Below, one piece after another: positions 51,582 to 64,000 of a stretch of DNA of 64,000 bases. Position numbers and translations under genes: made by a program. Origin of the DNA: Epiperipatus broadwayi (Eukaryota > Onychophora > Udeonychophora > Euonychophora > Peripatidae); contig JAQFVV010000323.1 in the NCBI GenBank assembly GCA_028023455.1, positions 372,001 through 436,000 on the forward strand, written 5' to 3'. Within the stretch, counting starts at the first letter, position 1. Every line of letters starts with the position of its first letter. The notes under the pieces are model-generated. The model was not told where the DNA came from. It ran no database searches and saw only the letters and a list, made by a program, of their open reading frames with translations.

Positions 51582-54500
51582 CATCATTATCATCATTATC
51601 ACCCATTATCAATCCACTGCAGGATGAAGGTCTCTCCAAGTTTAATCCATCTTCTCCGATCTTTAGCTTCTCTTCTCCACATCACCCCTACACATTTTCT
51701 TATTTCATCCATCCATCTTACATGTGGTCTCCTTCTGGGTCTTTTACAATCTCTTGGAATCCAGTTTAAAATTTCAATTGTCCATCTATTATCATCTCTT
51801 CTAGCAATATGTCCAGCCCAACTCCACTTCAATCTTTTAATTTTTTCAATGAGGTCAGTAACACCTGTTTGTTCTCTTACCCATACATTGCGTTTTCGAT
51901 CTCTTCTTGTTACTCCCAACATACATCTCTCCATACTTCTTTGAGTGGTCTGAAGTCTCTGTATTGATCTTCTATTAAGTGTCCAAGTCTCAGATCCATA
52001 AGTAAGAACTGGTAAAACACATTTGTTAAAAACCTTTCTTTTCAAACACATAGGCATATTTCCTTTTAATATCAAGTTATTTCTACCAAAAGCACTCCAA
52101 CCAAGTTTAATTCTATGATTAATTTCCTCTATTATGTTTCCATCTGTATTAATAATCTGACCAAGGTATTTGTAACTCTTAACTTCTTCTAATTCATCAT
52201 AATCAATCTTTATTTTCATATTTTGAGCAAATCGATTAAACATTACTTTAGTCTTTTTAACATTTATCTTTAGTCCTACTTTCCTACTTTCATCTGATAA
52301 CTCCTGCAACATTTCCTGCAGCTCGTAAGCATTATTTGCAAAAACAACTACATCATCTGCGAAATCTAAATGACTTAAATAATCTCCATTTACTTTCACT
52401 CCTTTAGTTTCCCATTTTAATCCACAAAATACTTCTTGCAGCACTGCTGTAAAAAGTTTTGGAGATATGGAGTCACCTTGTCTTACACCTTTCTCAATGT
52501 TGACTTTCCCAGTATCATTATGTAATCTAATTGTTGCTGTTGCATTTTTATAAATATTCTTTAAAATATGACAATATCCTGGATCTATACCTTGATGATC
52601 CAATGCTTTAATCACTGAAGAAATGTTTATAGAATCAAATGCCTTTTCATAATCTACAAATCCAAAACATAATGACAACTCATATTCATTTGTCCTTTCT
52701 ATAACTTCTCTCAATACTTGAATATGATCTACTGTACTAAAACCGCTTTTAAATCCAGCTTGTTCTCTTGGTTGGTGAAAATCCAAGGTTCTCTGTAGAC
52801 GAGTTGTAATTATCTTGGTAAAAATTTTATATAAAACTGATAAAAGGCTGATAGGTCTGTAATTTCTAATATCTTCTTTATCACCTTTTTTAAATATTAA
52901 TATTATTACTGCATTCTTCCAATCATCCGGTACATCTTTATCATTTAGACATTTGGTATATAACTTTGCTAATATTTTTTCTGTTTCTTCACCTGCTTCT
53001 TTTAATATATCAATTATAATTCCATCATTACCTGGAGCCTTTCCTTTTTTCATACATTTAATTGCATTTCTCACTTCTTCATTTAAAATTCTGGGCAATT
53101 CGGAAGATGTAATAGATATAGGAGGTACTTGTTCTTTATTACTATATAATTCTTGATAAAAATCTTCTACCAATTTCATAATGTCATCCCTCTTTTTAGT
53201 AATAATTCCATCTTTTTTCCTTATTGCAGATATAAATTTCCTACCAATACCAAAATGTTGTTTTACATTCTTAAGACTTTTATTTTCTTCTACAGCTTTT
53301 CTTGCTAGTTCACAGTTATACTTTCTTATATCATTTTCAACTCTTTTCCACACCATTTTACAAAATTCGAGATATTCAATTCTTTTTAATGCATCATTCT
53401 TGCATTTCTTCATATTCCTTTTTTTCTTCATAAGTTCTTTAGTCTCAGTAGAAATTTTATTAGTCAATTGCTGCTTTTTTCTACCAGCTATCTTTGTTGC
53501 AGTTTTTAAAAGTGTATCAGTTATTTTCATATTAATTTCATTCAAATCTGAATCATGTTCAAAATCTACTAATACTTGAAACCGATTTGTAAGTTCTAAT
53601 TTAAATTCATTAGAATGTTTCTGAAGATTAGGAATATCAACTGTAAATATAGTTTTTCTTAATAATTTTTGTCTCTCTAGTTTTACATTAACATGTATCT
53701 TACCCCTTACTAATCGATGATCACTTCCTGTGTTAAATTTATTAAGAACATTACAATCTTGAAATATGTATTTCCTGTTAGTCAAAATATAATCCAATTC
53801 TGCTGTACCTTCATTTGGATGCTTCCATGTCCATTTCCTTCTAACATTTTTCTCAAAAAAAGAATTCATAATATAAAGTTTTTCCTTCTCTGCAAACTCC
53901 ACAAGTCTATGTCCTCTCTCATTTCTATTACCATAACCAAAATTACCTACAACACTTTCATCTTTCATTTGTTTACCAATTCTAGCATTAAAATCTCCCA
54001 TAACAATTTTAAAATGTTGTTTACTCTGATCAAAAGCCTTTTGTACATCCATATAAAAATCTTCTACTACTTCATCACTGTGAGAACTTGTTGGGGCATA
54101 AACCTGAATTATCTGCATTTCATATCTGCTATTAAGTTGTATAACTAATCTTGCCACTCTGTCTGATACACCATCAATCTCCACAATATTGTTCTTCCAC
54201 TTTTTATTTATAATGAATCCTACTCCACTTGTATTTCCAATATTTGTGCCTTTATAATAGAGCATATGTCCACTTTTTAAATCAATTGTCTCTTCACCTT
54301 TTCTTCTAACTTCACAAAGTCCAATAATATCCCATTTAATATAAGAGAGTTCTTCTTCTAATTCTTGCAATCTTCCTTCACTTGAAAGTGATCTGCAGTT
54401 GTAAGTACCTAAATAAAAAGTCGTCATCAAATGGCAGCCTGGGTCCGCCTCCAGGATATTCTTAGCACCCTCCGCCTTCGGCCACCAACCGCTGCCTTGG

Positions 54501-54870
54501 TTGGTGACTTTACAGCCTCCTGGGATTAAGGGCCATGCTTTATTTTTGTCTGTCATAATTGTATAATTGGGAAAAATCTTTATCATTTACCCAAACATTC
54601 ATTCTGCCTCATCAGGCACTGAGAAGAAAGACCATGGTGTTTCTTGATCTTAAACTCAGAGGTAAAAAGCCAATAAACTCACCACGCTGGCTAATGTGTG
54701 TTGGTGAGCAGCCCATCCATGTTCGTATACTATATGAATAAACATATAGTAAAAACAGCTGCAACGACAAGAACGTATGGAGTGGACATTAGGAATTTGC
54801 CCTGCTCGGTTCCTTTAAGGCCTCCAAGAGGAATCAAAGGGTCTCCTTTCAGTTAATAGCAAACTTCTTT
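51582..54870 (-). mobile_element. RTE-type non-LTR retrotransposon, apparently complete
   Basis: The element runs on the minus strand from about 54870 (end of an AT run) through the ORF to a very short 3' tail of TAATGATGATAATGATGAT units (51582-51598). Short 3' UTRs with small tandem tails are typical of RTE elements. AT dinucleotide runs flank both ends (51559-51581 and 54879-54906), so the target duplication cannot be read. The exon 3 paralogue lacks it, so it inserted after that duplication. Confidence 0.8.
51599..54586 (-). CDS. RTE-type endonuclease-reverse transcriptase, 995 aa, intact
   Basis: One uninterrupted frame encodes the single polyprotein-like enzyme of an RTE element, which nicks target DNA and copies its RNA there. 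Endonuclease (about residues 55-300): [53 protein letters not shown] and [11 protein letters not shown], all APE-type landmarks with the acid and histidine residues present. A Lys-rich linker follows (about 320-470). Reverse transcriptase (about 480-780): [54 protein letters not shown] and [11 protein letters not shown]. The C-terminal region carries [13 protein letters not shown] and [15 protein letters not shown], as in related elements annotated in many invertebrates. Start is the first ATG; a second in-frame ATG lies just before the endonuclease. No stop or shift is seen, so it could be active. Confidence 0.9.
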   Translation of the reverse strand: MIKIFPNYTIMTDKNKAWPLIPGGCKVTNQGSGWWPKAEGAKNILEADPGCHLMTTFYLGTYNCRSLSSEGRLQELEEELSYIKWDIIGLCEVRRKGEETIDLKSGHMLYYKGTNIGNTSGVGFIINKKWKNNIVEIDGVSDRVARLVIQLNSRYEMQIIQVYAPTSSHSDEVVEDFYMDVQKAFDQSKQHFKIVMGDFNARIGKQMKDESVVGNFGYGNRNERGHRLVEFAEKEKLYIMNSFFEKNVRRKWTWKHPNEGTAELDYILTNRKYIFQDCNVLNKFNTGSDHRLVRGKIHVNVKLERQKLLRKTIFTVDIPNLQKHSNEFKLELTNRFQVLVDFEHDSDLNEINMKITDTLLKTATKIAGRKKQQLTNKISTETKELMKKKRNMKKCKNDALKRIEYLEFCKMVWKRVENDIRKYNCELARKAVEENKSLKNVKQHFGIGRKFISAIRKKDGIITKKRDDIMKLVEDFYQELYSNKEQVPPISITSSELPRILNEEVRNAIKCMKKGKAPGNDGIIIDILKEAGEETEKILAKLYTKCLNDKDVPDDWKNAVIILIFKKGDKEDIRNYRPISLLSVLYKIFTKIITTRLQRTLDFHQPREQAGFKSGFSTVDHIQVLREVIERTNEYELSLCFGFVDYEKAFDSINISSVIKALDHQGIDPGYCHILKNIYKNATATIRLHNDTGKVNIEKGVRQGDSISPKLFTAVLQEVFCGLKWETKGVKVNGDYLSHLDFADDVVVFANNAYELQEMLQELSDESRKVGLKINVKKTKVMFNRFAQNMKIKIDYDELEEVKSYKYLGQIINTDGNIIEEINHRIKLGWSAFGRNNLILKGNMPMCLKRKVFNKCVLPVLTYGSETWTLNRRSIQRLQTTQRSMERCMLGVTRRDRKRNVWVREQTGVTDLIEKIKRLKWSWAGHIARRDDNRWTIEILNWIPRDCKRPRRRPHVRWMDEIRKCVGVMWRREAKDRRRWIKLGETFILQWIDNG

Positions 54871-54875
54871 CTGCA

Positions 54876-54909
<34 letters not shown>

Positions 54910-55022
54910 ACACCTACATATATTATATATATAGTAAGATATATATGATACACCTACATATATTATATATATAGTAAGAGTAAATAGAAATGATAATAAT
55001 AATTATAATAAACTGTTTTCAG
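54871..55022 (+). repeat. AT runs and 43-bp tandem pair upstream of Ig exon 4
   Basis: An AT run at 54879-54906 is followed by two copies of a unit of about 43 bp (GATACACCTACATATATTAT and AGTAAG), then an AATAATAATAATT-like stretch up to the acceptor. Confidence 0.75.
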
Positions 55023-55259
55023 AGGGTCTTCAATGCCTTGAACCCGTCAAATTATACACAGATGTGACCATTTTATTTTGCAATGTCAGTGGTATGCCTG
55101 ATACTTATTTATGGTTTACAAGTAGTAACGTGGTAATGGAGTCATTTGCTTCTGATCATATTAAAATAAATAAATCTAGAGGAACGACCACATATTATTG
55201 TCAGGGAAAAAATGAAGATGCAGTGTCAGAACAATGTAAGCACATAGTGACCTTCACAG
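55023..55259 (+). CDS. Immunoglobulin-domain exon 4 of a multi-Ig gene
   Basis: The exon is 237 nt between ...TTTTCAG and GTAATA, phase 1 at both ends. It encodes GLQCLEP, LFCNVSG, YLWFTSS, INKSRG, TYYCQGK and EQCKHIVTF. It keeps the Ig cysteines (19, 59), Trp30, extra Cys4/Cys71 and both sequons, and is closest to exon 3 (12 of 78 residues differ). Changes concentrate between residues 14-16, 24, 34-37 and near the C-terminal cysteine, while the core is fixed. It lies 20.9 kb downstream of exon 3, of which about 5.3 kb is element insertion. Reading through the donor meets a stop in the intron, as expected for a spliced exon. Confidence 0.9.
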
Positions 55260-56065
55260 GTAATATTATTTATTTATTTATTTATAACTTTATAATCATA
55301 CCCCAATTAAAGAATAATTATGGTATATTTAGTTGAAAAAAATATAACATTACTTCAAAATCTTGAAATACCTGATAATAAAAAACAAGAATGGTTTACT
55401 TGAATTTGTATGGTATATTTACTTGAAAAAATATAACATTACTTCAAAATCTTGATCTACCTGATAAAAAAACAAGAATGGTTCACTTGAATTTGAACTT
55501 TAAAACATAACTATTACACGCATATATTTATTATATTTAATATTTTTACAATTATATGATGAAAATAAAGTTTTATTTGTGTTACCCCATGCATTTGCAC
55601 TTTCCAAAGTTTTAATGAAATAACATTCATCATTATCAAGTTTAAGGTCTTATTGAAGAACTGTTAGAGTTTGATATAGATACCAATCATTCTTATATAT
55701 ATTTGATGGTCTATCATTCAGAATAAGTGGATTAACAAAAAATAATTTTAGTTTTACGATTAATTGATTATAAGTTTATTTTAAAAGCTATAAAATAAAT
55801 AGTTTTCACAAGGCTGTAATAGTTTGTAATTCATCAGAGTTATTTAAACAATCCTACCTTTTCAATATTTGAAAAGACTCTCATACTTTTAAATCATACT
55901 TTTACAAATTAATTTTTATGTTAGTATTATCAAATTCAGGTGAGTGACTAATTTCTATGTTTATATAATAAATTTTTAGAGGAAAGAATTGTTATGCTCC
56001 CTAATTCTTATTTCAATAAGCCTATTTGAGTGATACACAAAGCTTCTTGAGTATTGTGATTGTGG

Positions 56066-56935
56066 AGGTTTTTAGAAATCTTTGTATTTTAAGGTATTTG
56101 ATCTTTAAGTTTAGCCATCTTTGAAATTTTAATGTATTAGATTTTTAGATTTAAAAAAGAAACACCAATTTATTTATTAGCAGTAAAGGTAGTTTAATAT
56201 TGCAATTAGATACTTTTTTTACTGATAATAGTATGTTTCAGAGCACCTTTGCATTAACTTCAACATGTGAAATTAAACACAGACCTTAATTAGCCCATTT
56301 TGTATATTTACATATATAATATAATATTTTTATAGCTGCTTTAGATGAAAATATTTCATGTGTTGAGTTATTCAATTATTTAATTAAAAGCATTTTAACT
56401 AAAACTATAATTAACGAATTCAACAGTGTCTGTCCAAACACTAAAGTAAACTTGTTAGACTGAATATGTCCTCTTTGGAATGCAATCAATCTGACAGTTT
56501 TAGTTTAACTCATAATCTGAGGCAGTTGACTTTCACTAGCAACTATTCTAGGTAAAGTCTTTTCTAATTAAGTTATTAAAATGGATAAATCTTCACATTA
56601 AATATTTCTGTAAAAATATTGTACTGTTAATGTGAAGAGATAACCTCAACAGATAATTAATTGATGTAACTTTCACACAGTTATATGTAAACCAGATTTT
56701 GATGTTTGAACTGACAAAAATCGGTTATAATTCTCAATAACCACAAAATTAACACTAATAATTTTAAATAGGCTTTACCATTCAGAAAAAAAAATGTGTT
56801 AAATAAAAAGGTATGGATTTACATATGCTATCGTTTCATTTGTAAAATTTAAAAAAATCTGAATGGACCAATTTCTACATAATACTTTTTCAACTTCCCA
56901 TGGCATTTAGTATTTTCTTAGGGAATTAAAACAGG
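56066..56935. other. Intron sequence, no gene seen
   Basis: AT-rich sequence beyond the duplicated unit. No recognisable feature. Confidence 0.4.
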
Positions 56936-56939
56936 CAAA

Positions 56940-57975
56940 ACTTTCTATATGTATTGCCACTCAGTGTAAGCCAGAGTAATCAATAGATGCCAGAAGACTT
57001 GGACATAATATCTCTATTTAATGCCTAGTCATTTAATATCCCAGATTAGTTTCTGGCTTTTGGCCTTAGTCTGTGAGGAGCCTTGGATCTGAGTGCACTG
57101 CATCTAGATCTTAGGATATAATGTAAACCTCCAACAGCCACCTTTTATCTCTACTTAACTATAAAACTATAAGACTTAAATTGAAAACACTATATTTTCA
57201 ATCCAAACTCATCAGCTTATATAATCATATAGATCTGACCTCAGTTTAGTACACATACATTTTGGTGTCTTTGGTTCTTTAATAAGGATAGCCACTACTA
57301 TCATATTAGGCAGGATTGGATTTAAGCCAATAAACATCACATGACCACTATTTCTTATGCTTGTTCGTAACTCATTAAATCAGGCATAACTCAGTGCAAG
57401 CCATTGCAAGCATAAGATATAGTGATCATGTGAGAAAGCATAAAATAGTAATTATGTTATGTGTATTGGCTTAAAACTAATCCTGTCTAATAGGAAAGTG
57501 GTGGCTATGGTTATTAAAGAACAAAAGACACCAAAATATATAAGTACTGAACTGAGTTTAGACCAAATGATTATATAAGCTGATGAGTTTGTATTGGAAA
57601 TATTATAGTGTTTTCAATTTATGTCTAGTAGTTTAGTAGTTAAGTAGAGATAAAAGGTGGCTGCTGGAGGGTTGCATTAGATGCTAAAATCTAGTTGCAG
57701 TGCTCTCATATCCAAGGTTCCTCACTGACAAAGGCCACAAGCCAGAATTTACTCTGGGGATATCGAATTAGTAAGCACCAGATGGGGATTTTATGGACAA
57801 GCCTTCTAGTTCCATGTTTGTAAAAATGTCAAATTAGAGAGAATATTTAACCCCTAAGAAAATATGACATGATCATTATTTCTTATGTTTACTCTTAACT
57901 GTTATTAAAAAAGACAAAACTCTCTATACATATTACAACTCATTGCAAGCTAGAGTAATCAATGAATGCCTTAAA
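56940..57975. repeat. Inverted repeat with decayed hammerhead sites and flanking direct repeats
   Basis: Two arms of about 350-400 nt (about 57000-57350 and 57445-57795) mirror about position 57398, at roughly 80% similarity by eye. Each arm has a decayed hammerhead-like site: minus 57035-57085 (CAGACUA, stem II GGC/GCC, GAAAC, UAAUC, UGGGAUAU) and plus 57720-57765 (CUGACAA, GGC/GCC, AGAAUUUAC, UCUGGGGAU). A direct repeat of about 55 bp (AGAGTAATCAAT...) flanks the structure at 56940-56993 and 57912-57971. Confidence 0.6.
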
Positions 57976-57979
57976 TCCA

Positions 57980-59810
57980 CAAGCAATTTTATGAGTTTAT
58001 CATTGGTTAATTATGTTGCTTTCTGTATTGATGAATGGAGAAATTTTGTTGTTTTGAAGTTGTCATGTTTTATTGATTCTTCAGAGTTCTTATCTATGGT
58101 TTATATCTGCTAGTCTCTAAAGCTCTAAAGGAACTAGGCATGATCTCATATTTATCAGCTTCTGAGTCTCAAATGTGAGCTAGGCATGGTCTTATATTTG
58201 TCATCCACCATGTCTCATAGAAAAGCAATGCTTTATTTAAATGTATTGTGTATTATATGGTTGCTGTTATATTTGTGTTCAAGATAGCTCTCTTAGTGTT
58301 CATATTGCATGATGCATTGTCAAAGAGAGATTTATTTGTTAATCTCAACATTACAGGAAAATGATCAACTTTAATAAATTTAATGGAATTAATGACACCA
58401 TTTTTATATTAATTCCATTGTAATGGATTTGTAAATGTCATCTAGACTAAGAATCTCATTTTTATATTTATACCAGCTTATAAATCTGTTTACAAAGAAG
58501 TACAGTTAAATGTGACATTATTGTAAAATTAAAAAAAAAAGTTTTTTATAGTACAAATAAAACAGAGCAATTTTTGTGCTTATAAATTTACTATTTTATT
58601 CATAAATAGAAGGAGGGGAAAATGTAACCCTCATGTTTGAGTTTACAGATGTTGCTTTTATACGAATATTTTTAATTATATAAATAAAGGATATTATTTT
58701 AAATAAAAGAAAGTTGCTATAGAAACAATCTGAAGCTTTTAAAATCATTTGTATTTTCAAGAAAAGGTGTGAGTTTTTTGTTATTATTTTTTATTCTGAC
58801 ACTTACTGAATAGAAGTCAGTAAAATGGTTAAGGAAATATCATGCATTTTCTGGGATAAAAATCTCCAAAGTGCTTTACCTGATCTTTCCCGTGTTATAG
58901 CTAAATAAGGGGCTGTAAGAAAAATTGTCTTAAGATTAATTTCGATCCTGTTAGTTTATCAATTATTGTTTAAAGCTAAAACTAAAAAATCCCATAACAC
59001 ATTTAATATAAGAAACATGCTTCTAATATACTGAAATAGAAAAGTTTACTTCTATAATTAATCTGTGAATCCACTTATTTCAATGCTCATATAAAAATTG
59101 CAATGGAAACTACTTTTTCATTGTGTCATCTACTAGAAAACATTCGCTAAAATTTGTAAAGATTATTAAAATTAATAATATGCATTTTAGGGGGCAGAAA
59201 TCTCCAGGATGCTATTCCTGATCTTTCCTGTATTGTAGGCGATTATAAAATTGTAATGAAAGAAATGCCTTAAAATTATTTTTGATCCTGCCAATCTGTT
59301 CATTACTATATAATGCTGAAGCTACATACTTGACATTTACTTGTTATAAGTAGAAAACTACAGTTAAATTAATCTGTGTGGGTACTTATTTTACTTTATT
59401 AACTTTGATCCTGTTAGTCAATCAATTGCTGTTAAAGCTAAAAAAATCTATGACACTTCCAATATAAGGAATCTGCCTATAATCCACTAAAGAAACATAC
59501 TTCTATAATTAGTCTGTAAATTTACTTATGCAAATGTTCATGGAAAAATTGCGATGGAAACTAGCATAGAATAACTGCCATGGATGAATCAAAAGAAATT
59601 ACAATGTTAATATCGGTATCAGATGTTTAAAATTAATGTTATTAATGGCCATATATTCACATTTACAGGGACAGTAATATAAATGAGCTAACAAAGATAT
59701 CAAGGTAATTAACTGACCTTACTATTAGCCTTTCTCCATGAGTTGTTATAAAGGTACAAATATTTTTTTATTCTCATGCATGTGCTTTATATAATTTAAA
59801 TGTAAATATA
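57980..59810. other. Noncoding sequence with short dispersed repeats
   Basis: No gene. Some words recur (CTAGGCATG-TCTCATATTT near 58135 and 58180; GCAATGGAAACTA near 59100 and GCGATGGAAACTA near 59551), suggesting old local duplications: 58840-59130, 59190-59390 and 59400-59570 share GATCCTG and AAAGTGC/CTGATCTTTCC-type words. Confidence 0.4.
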
Positions 59811-59812
59811 TG

Positions 59813-59951
<139 letters not shown>

Positions 59952-59993
59952 GTAAAAAGAAATTATTTCACACTCAGCTGCCTACTATATATA

Positions 59994-60469
59994 TACAATT
60001 TTAATGCACAAATCAGTGCATAACAGCAGAGCTTCTTCAAATTAAATCATAATTTATTATAAACTTAATATAAATTATAATACATAATAAATAATGCCCG
60101 AGCACTTTCAAGAGAACTTAGCTCTCATAATCATGGGTAACAAAGAGTAAGCGTAACAAGGTTGCTATGTATAAATATATGCAGATATATGTAAATTAAT
60201 AGGAAAGATGTGTGTTATAAAATTTCTAAGAAATGGGTTAATTAGATTTACGCATATAGTTCAATTAATTTACATATATCTGCATATATTTACACATAGC
60301 AACCTTGTTATGCTTACTCTTTGTTACCCATGATTATGAGAGCTAAGTTCTCTTGATAGCACTCGGGCATTATTTATTATGTATTATAATTTATATTAAG
60401 TTTATAATAAATTGTGATTTAATTTGAAGAAGCTCTGCTGTTATGCGCTGATTTGTGCATTAAAATTGT

Positions 60470-60470
<1 letters not shown>
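59994..60470. repeat. Long palindrome, about 207-nt arms, between two ATT arrays
   Basis: Left arm 59994-60200 and right arm 60264-60470 are nearly perfect reverse complements (for example TTAATGCACAAATCAGTGC and TAATGCCCGAGCACTTTCAA), with a 63-nt spacer. The words GCACTTTCAAGAGAACTTAG and TGCCCGAGC resemble the GAAAGTGCTCGGGC-type ends of Penelope-like elements. Flanked by ATT arrays at both outer ends. Confidence 0.8.
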
Positions 60471-60585
<115 letters not shown>

Positions 60586-60782
60586 CTATTTGTTAATTAA
60601 AGTTATTGTTATTATTAATAATTTTATTGCTTATTTCTCATCCATTGTCCAAGCTAATTCATTATTTTGTCAATGTAATAATAATATTAGGTAGTGAAGG
60701 GGTAGCAATCAGGAAATATAATTGAATCTGCATAGAAACTTGTTTTTGACATATGTAAATAATACAAAAACTCTGTCAGATA

Positions 60783-61141
60783 ATGAAAATTATTCTACAT
60801 GAATAAATCATGATAAACAGAGCAGCTAAAATTCAAAATATATTTATTAGTAAACAACAATTTGCCAAGAGTTACTAAACTGTATACAAGACTCATGGTG
60901 ACATACTGGAACAGATTGGTTAATATGCCAGTGCATGTAAAGTCTAAAAACTTTATCAGTCAGCATAATGCTAGTGTTTCACTGAGCATGCACTGGAATA
61001 TTAACTGATCAGTTTCAATATGTTGTCATGATTCTGGTATACAGTACTGAATCTGCTTAGCAAATTGTTGTTTATAATTAATGTTTTTTGAATTTTGACT
61101 ACTCTAATTATCACCCTTTATTCAGGTAGAATAATTTTTAA
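60783..61141. repeat. Imperfect inverted repeat, about 150-nt arms
   Basis: Arms mirror about position 60962: AAACAACAATTTGCCAAG, CTGTATAC and CCAGTGCATG on the left have reverse complements on the right (AGCAAATTGTTGTTTA, GTATACAG, CATGCACTGG). The unpaired centre is about 50 nt. No ORF. Confidence 0.65.

Positions 61142-64000
<2,859 letters not shown>

Larger units (their letters stand above)
49390..56065 (+). repeat. Segmental duplication unit containing Ig exon 4, with large insertions
   Basis: The left part (49390-49640) aligns with 33553-33790, and the right part (about 54980-56065) with 33815-35110. Between them, roughly 49645-54975 has no counterpart in the exon 3 unit and holds the RTE element and an unassigned block. 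A tandem duplication of about 90 bp occurs only here (55322-55497, word ATATAACATTACTTCAAAAT twice). Confidence 0.7.

Noticed and set aside
51624-54148. Plus-strand frames of 67-143 codons opposite the RTE gene
   Set aside because: Antisense shadows of the 995-codon minus-strand frame, with hydrophobic, Ser/Phe-rich composition and no motif.

Overview
This is an AT-rich animal (metazoan) window, probably from an invertebrate. Coding signal is eukaryotic: GT-AG bounded exons, no operons, and mobile elements of animal type (Penelope-like, RTE, I/Tx1-like, jockey-like, Ty3/Gypsy, a hAT-like MITE, and retrozyme-like repeats with hammerhead ribozymes). Long ATT and AT microsatellites are everywhere. 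I cannot name the species; a mollusc, cnidarian or chelicerate would all be compatible.

The only convincing host coding sequence is a set of four homologous immunoglobulin-domain exons on the + strand (1226-1462, 18884-19120, 33876-34112, 55023-55259). Each is exactly 237 nt, phase 1 at both ends, and encodes one compact Ig fold with the C...W...YYC core, an extra cysteine pair and two conserved N-glycosylation sequons. They look like repeated exons of one very long multi-Ig gene (or an array of alternative exons) whose other parts lie outside the window. The last two exons come from a recent segmental duplication that includes intron sequence (33553-35110 and 49390-56065).

The introns are packed with elements. 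0-12 kb: Penelope-like fragments, hammerhead repeats of two families, a tRNA-like SINE and a decayed jockey-like RT. 14-23 kb: Ty3/Gypsy remnants on both strands and a palindrome. 24.6-25.7 kb: three copies of a ribozyme-bearing repeat, one with a complete hammerhead core in the sense orientation of the Ig exons. 26-31.6 kb: two I/Tx1-like elements head to tail, each ending in an ATT/AAT array, flanked by two inverted Penelope-like fragments. 34-38 kb: a hAT-like MITE with a matching empty site in the duplicate, then a decayed non-LTR element. 41.3 kb: another complete hammerhead. 44.6-48.7 kb: a third I/Tx1-like element. 51.6-54.6 kb: an RTE element with an uninterrupted 995-codon ORF. 57-61 kb: several long inverted repeats.

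The most interesting signal outside the ORFs is the hammerhead set. At least four copies keep the catalytic core (CUGANGA, stem II, GAAA, short stem III, cleavage-site C) with paired stems. They sit in roughly 365-416 bp repeat units, the organisation described for animal retrozymes. Everything here was read by eye; no search or folding program was run.
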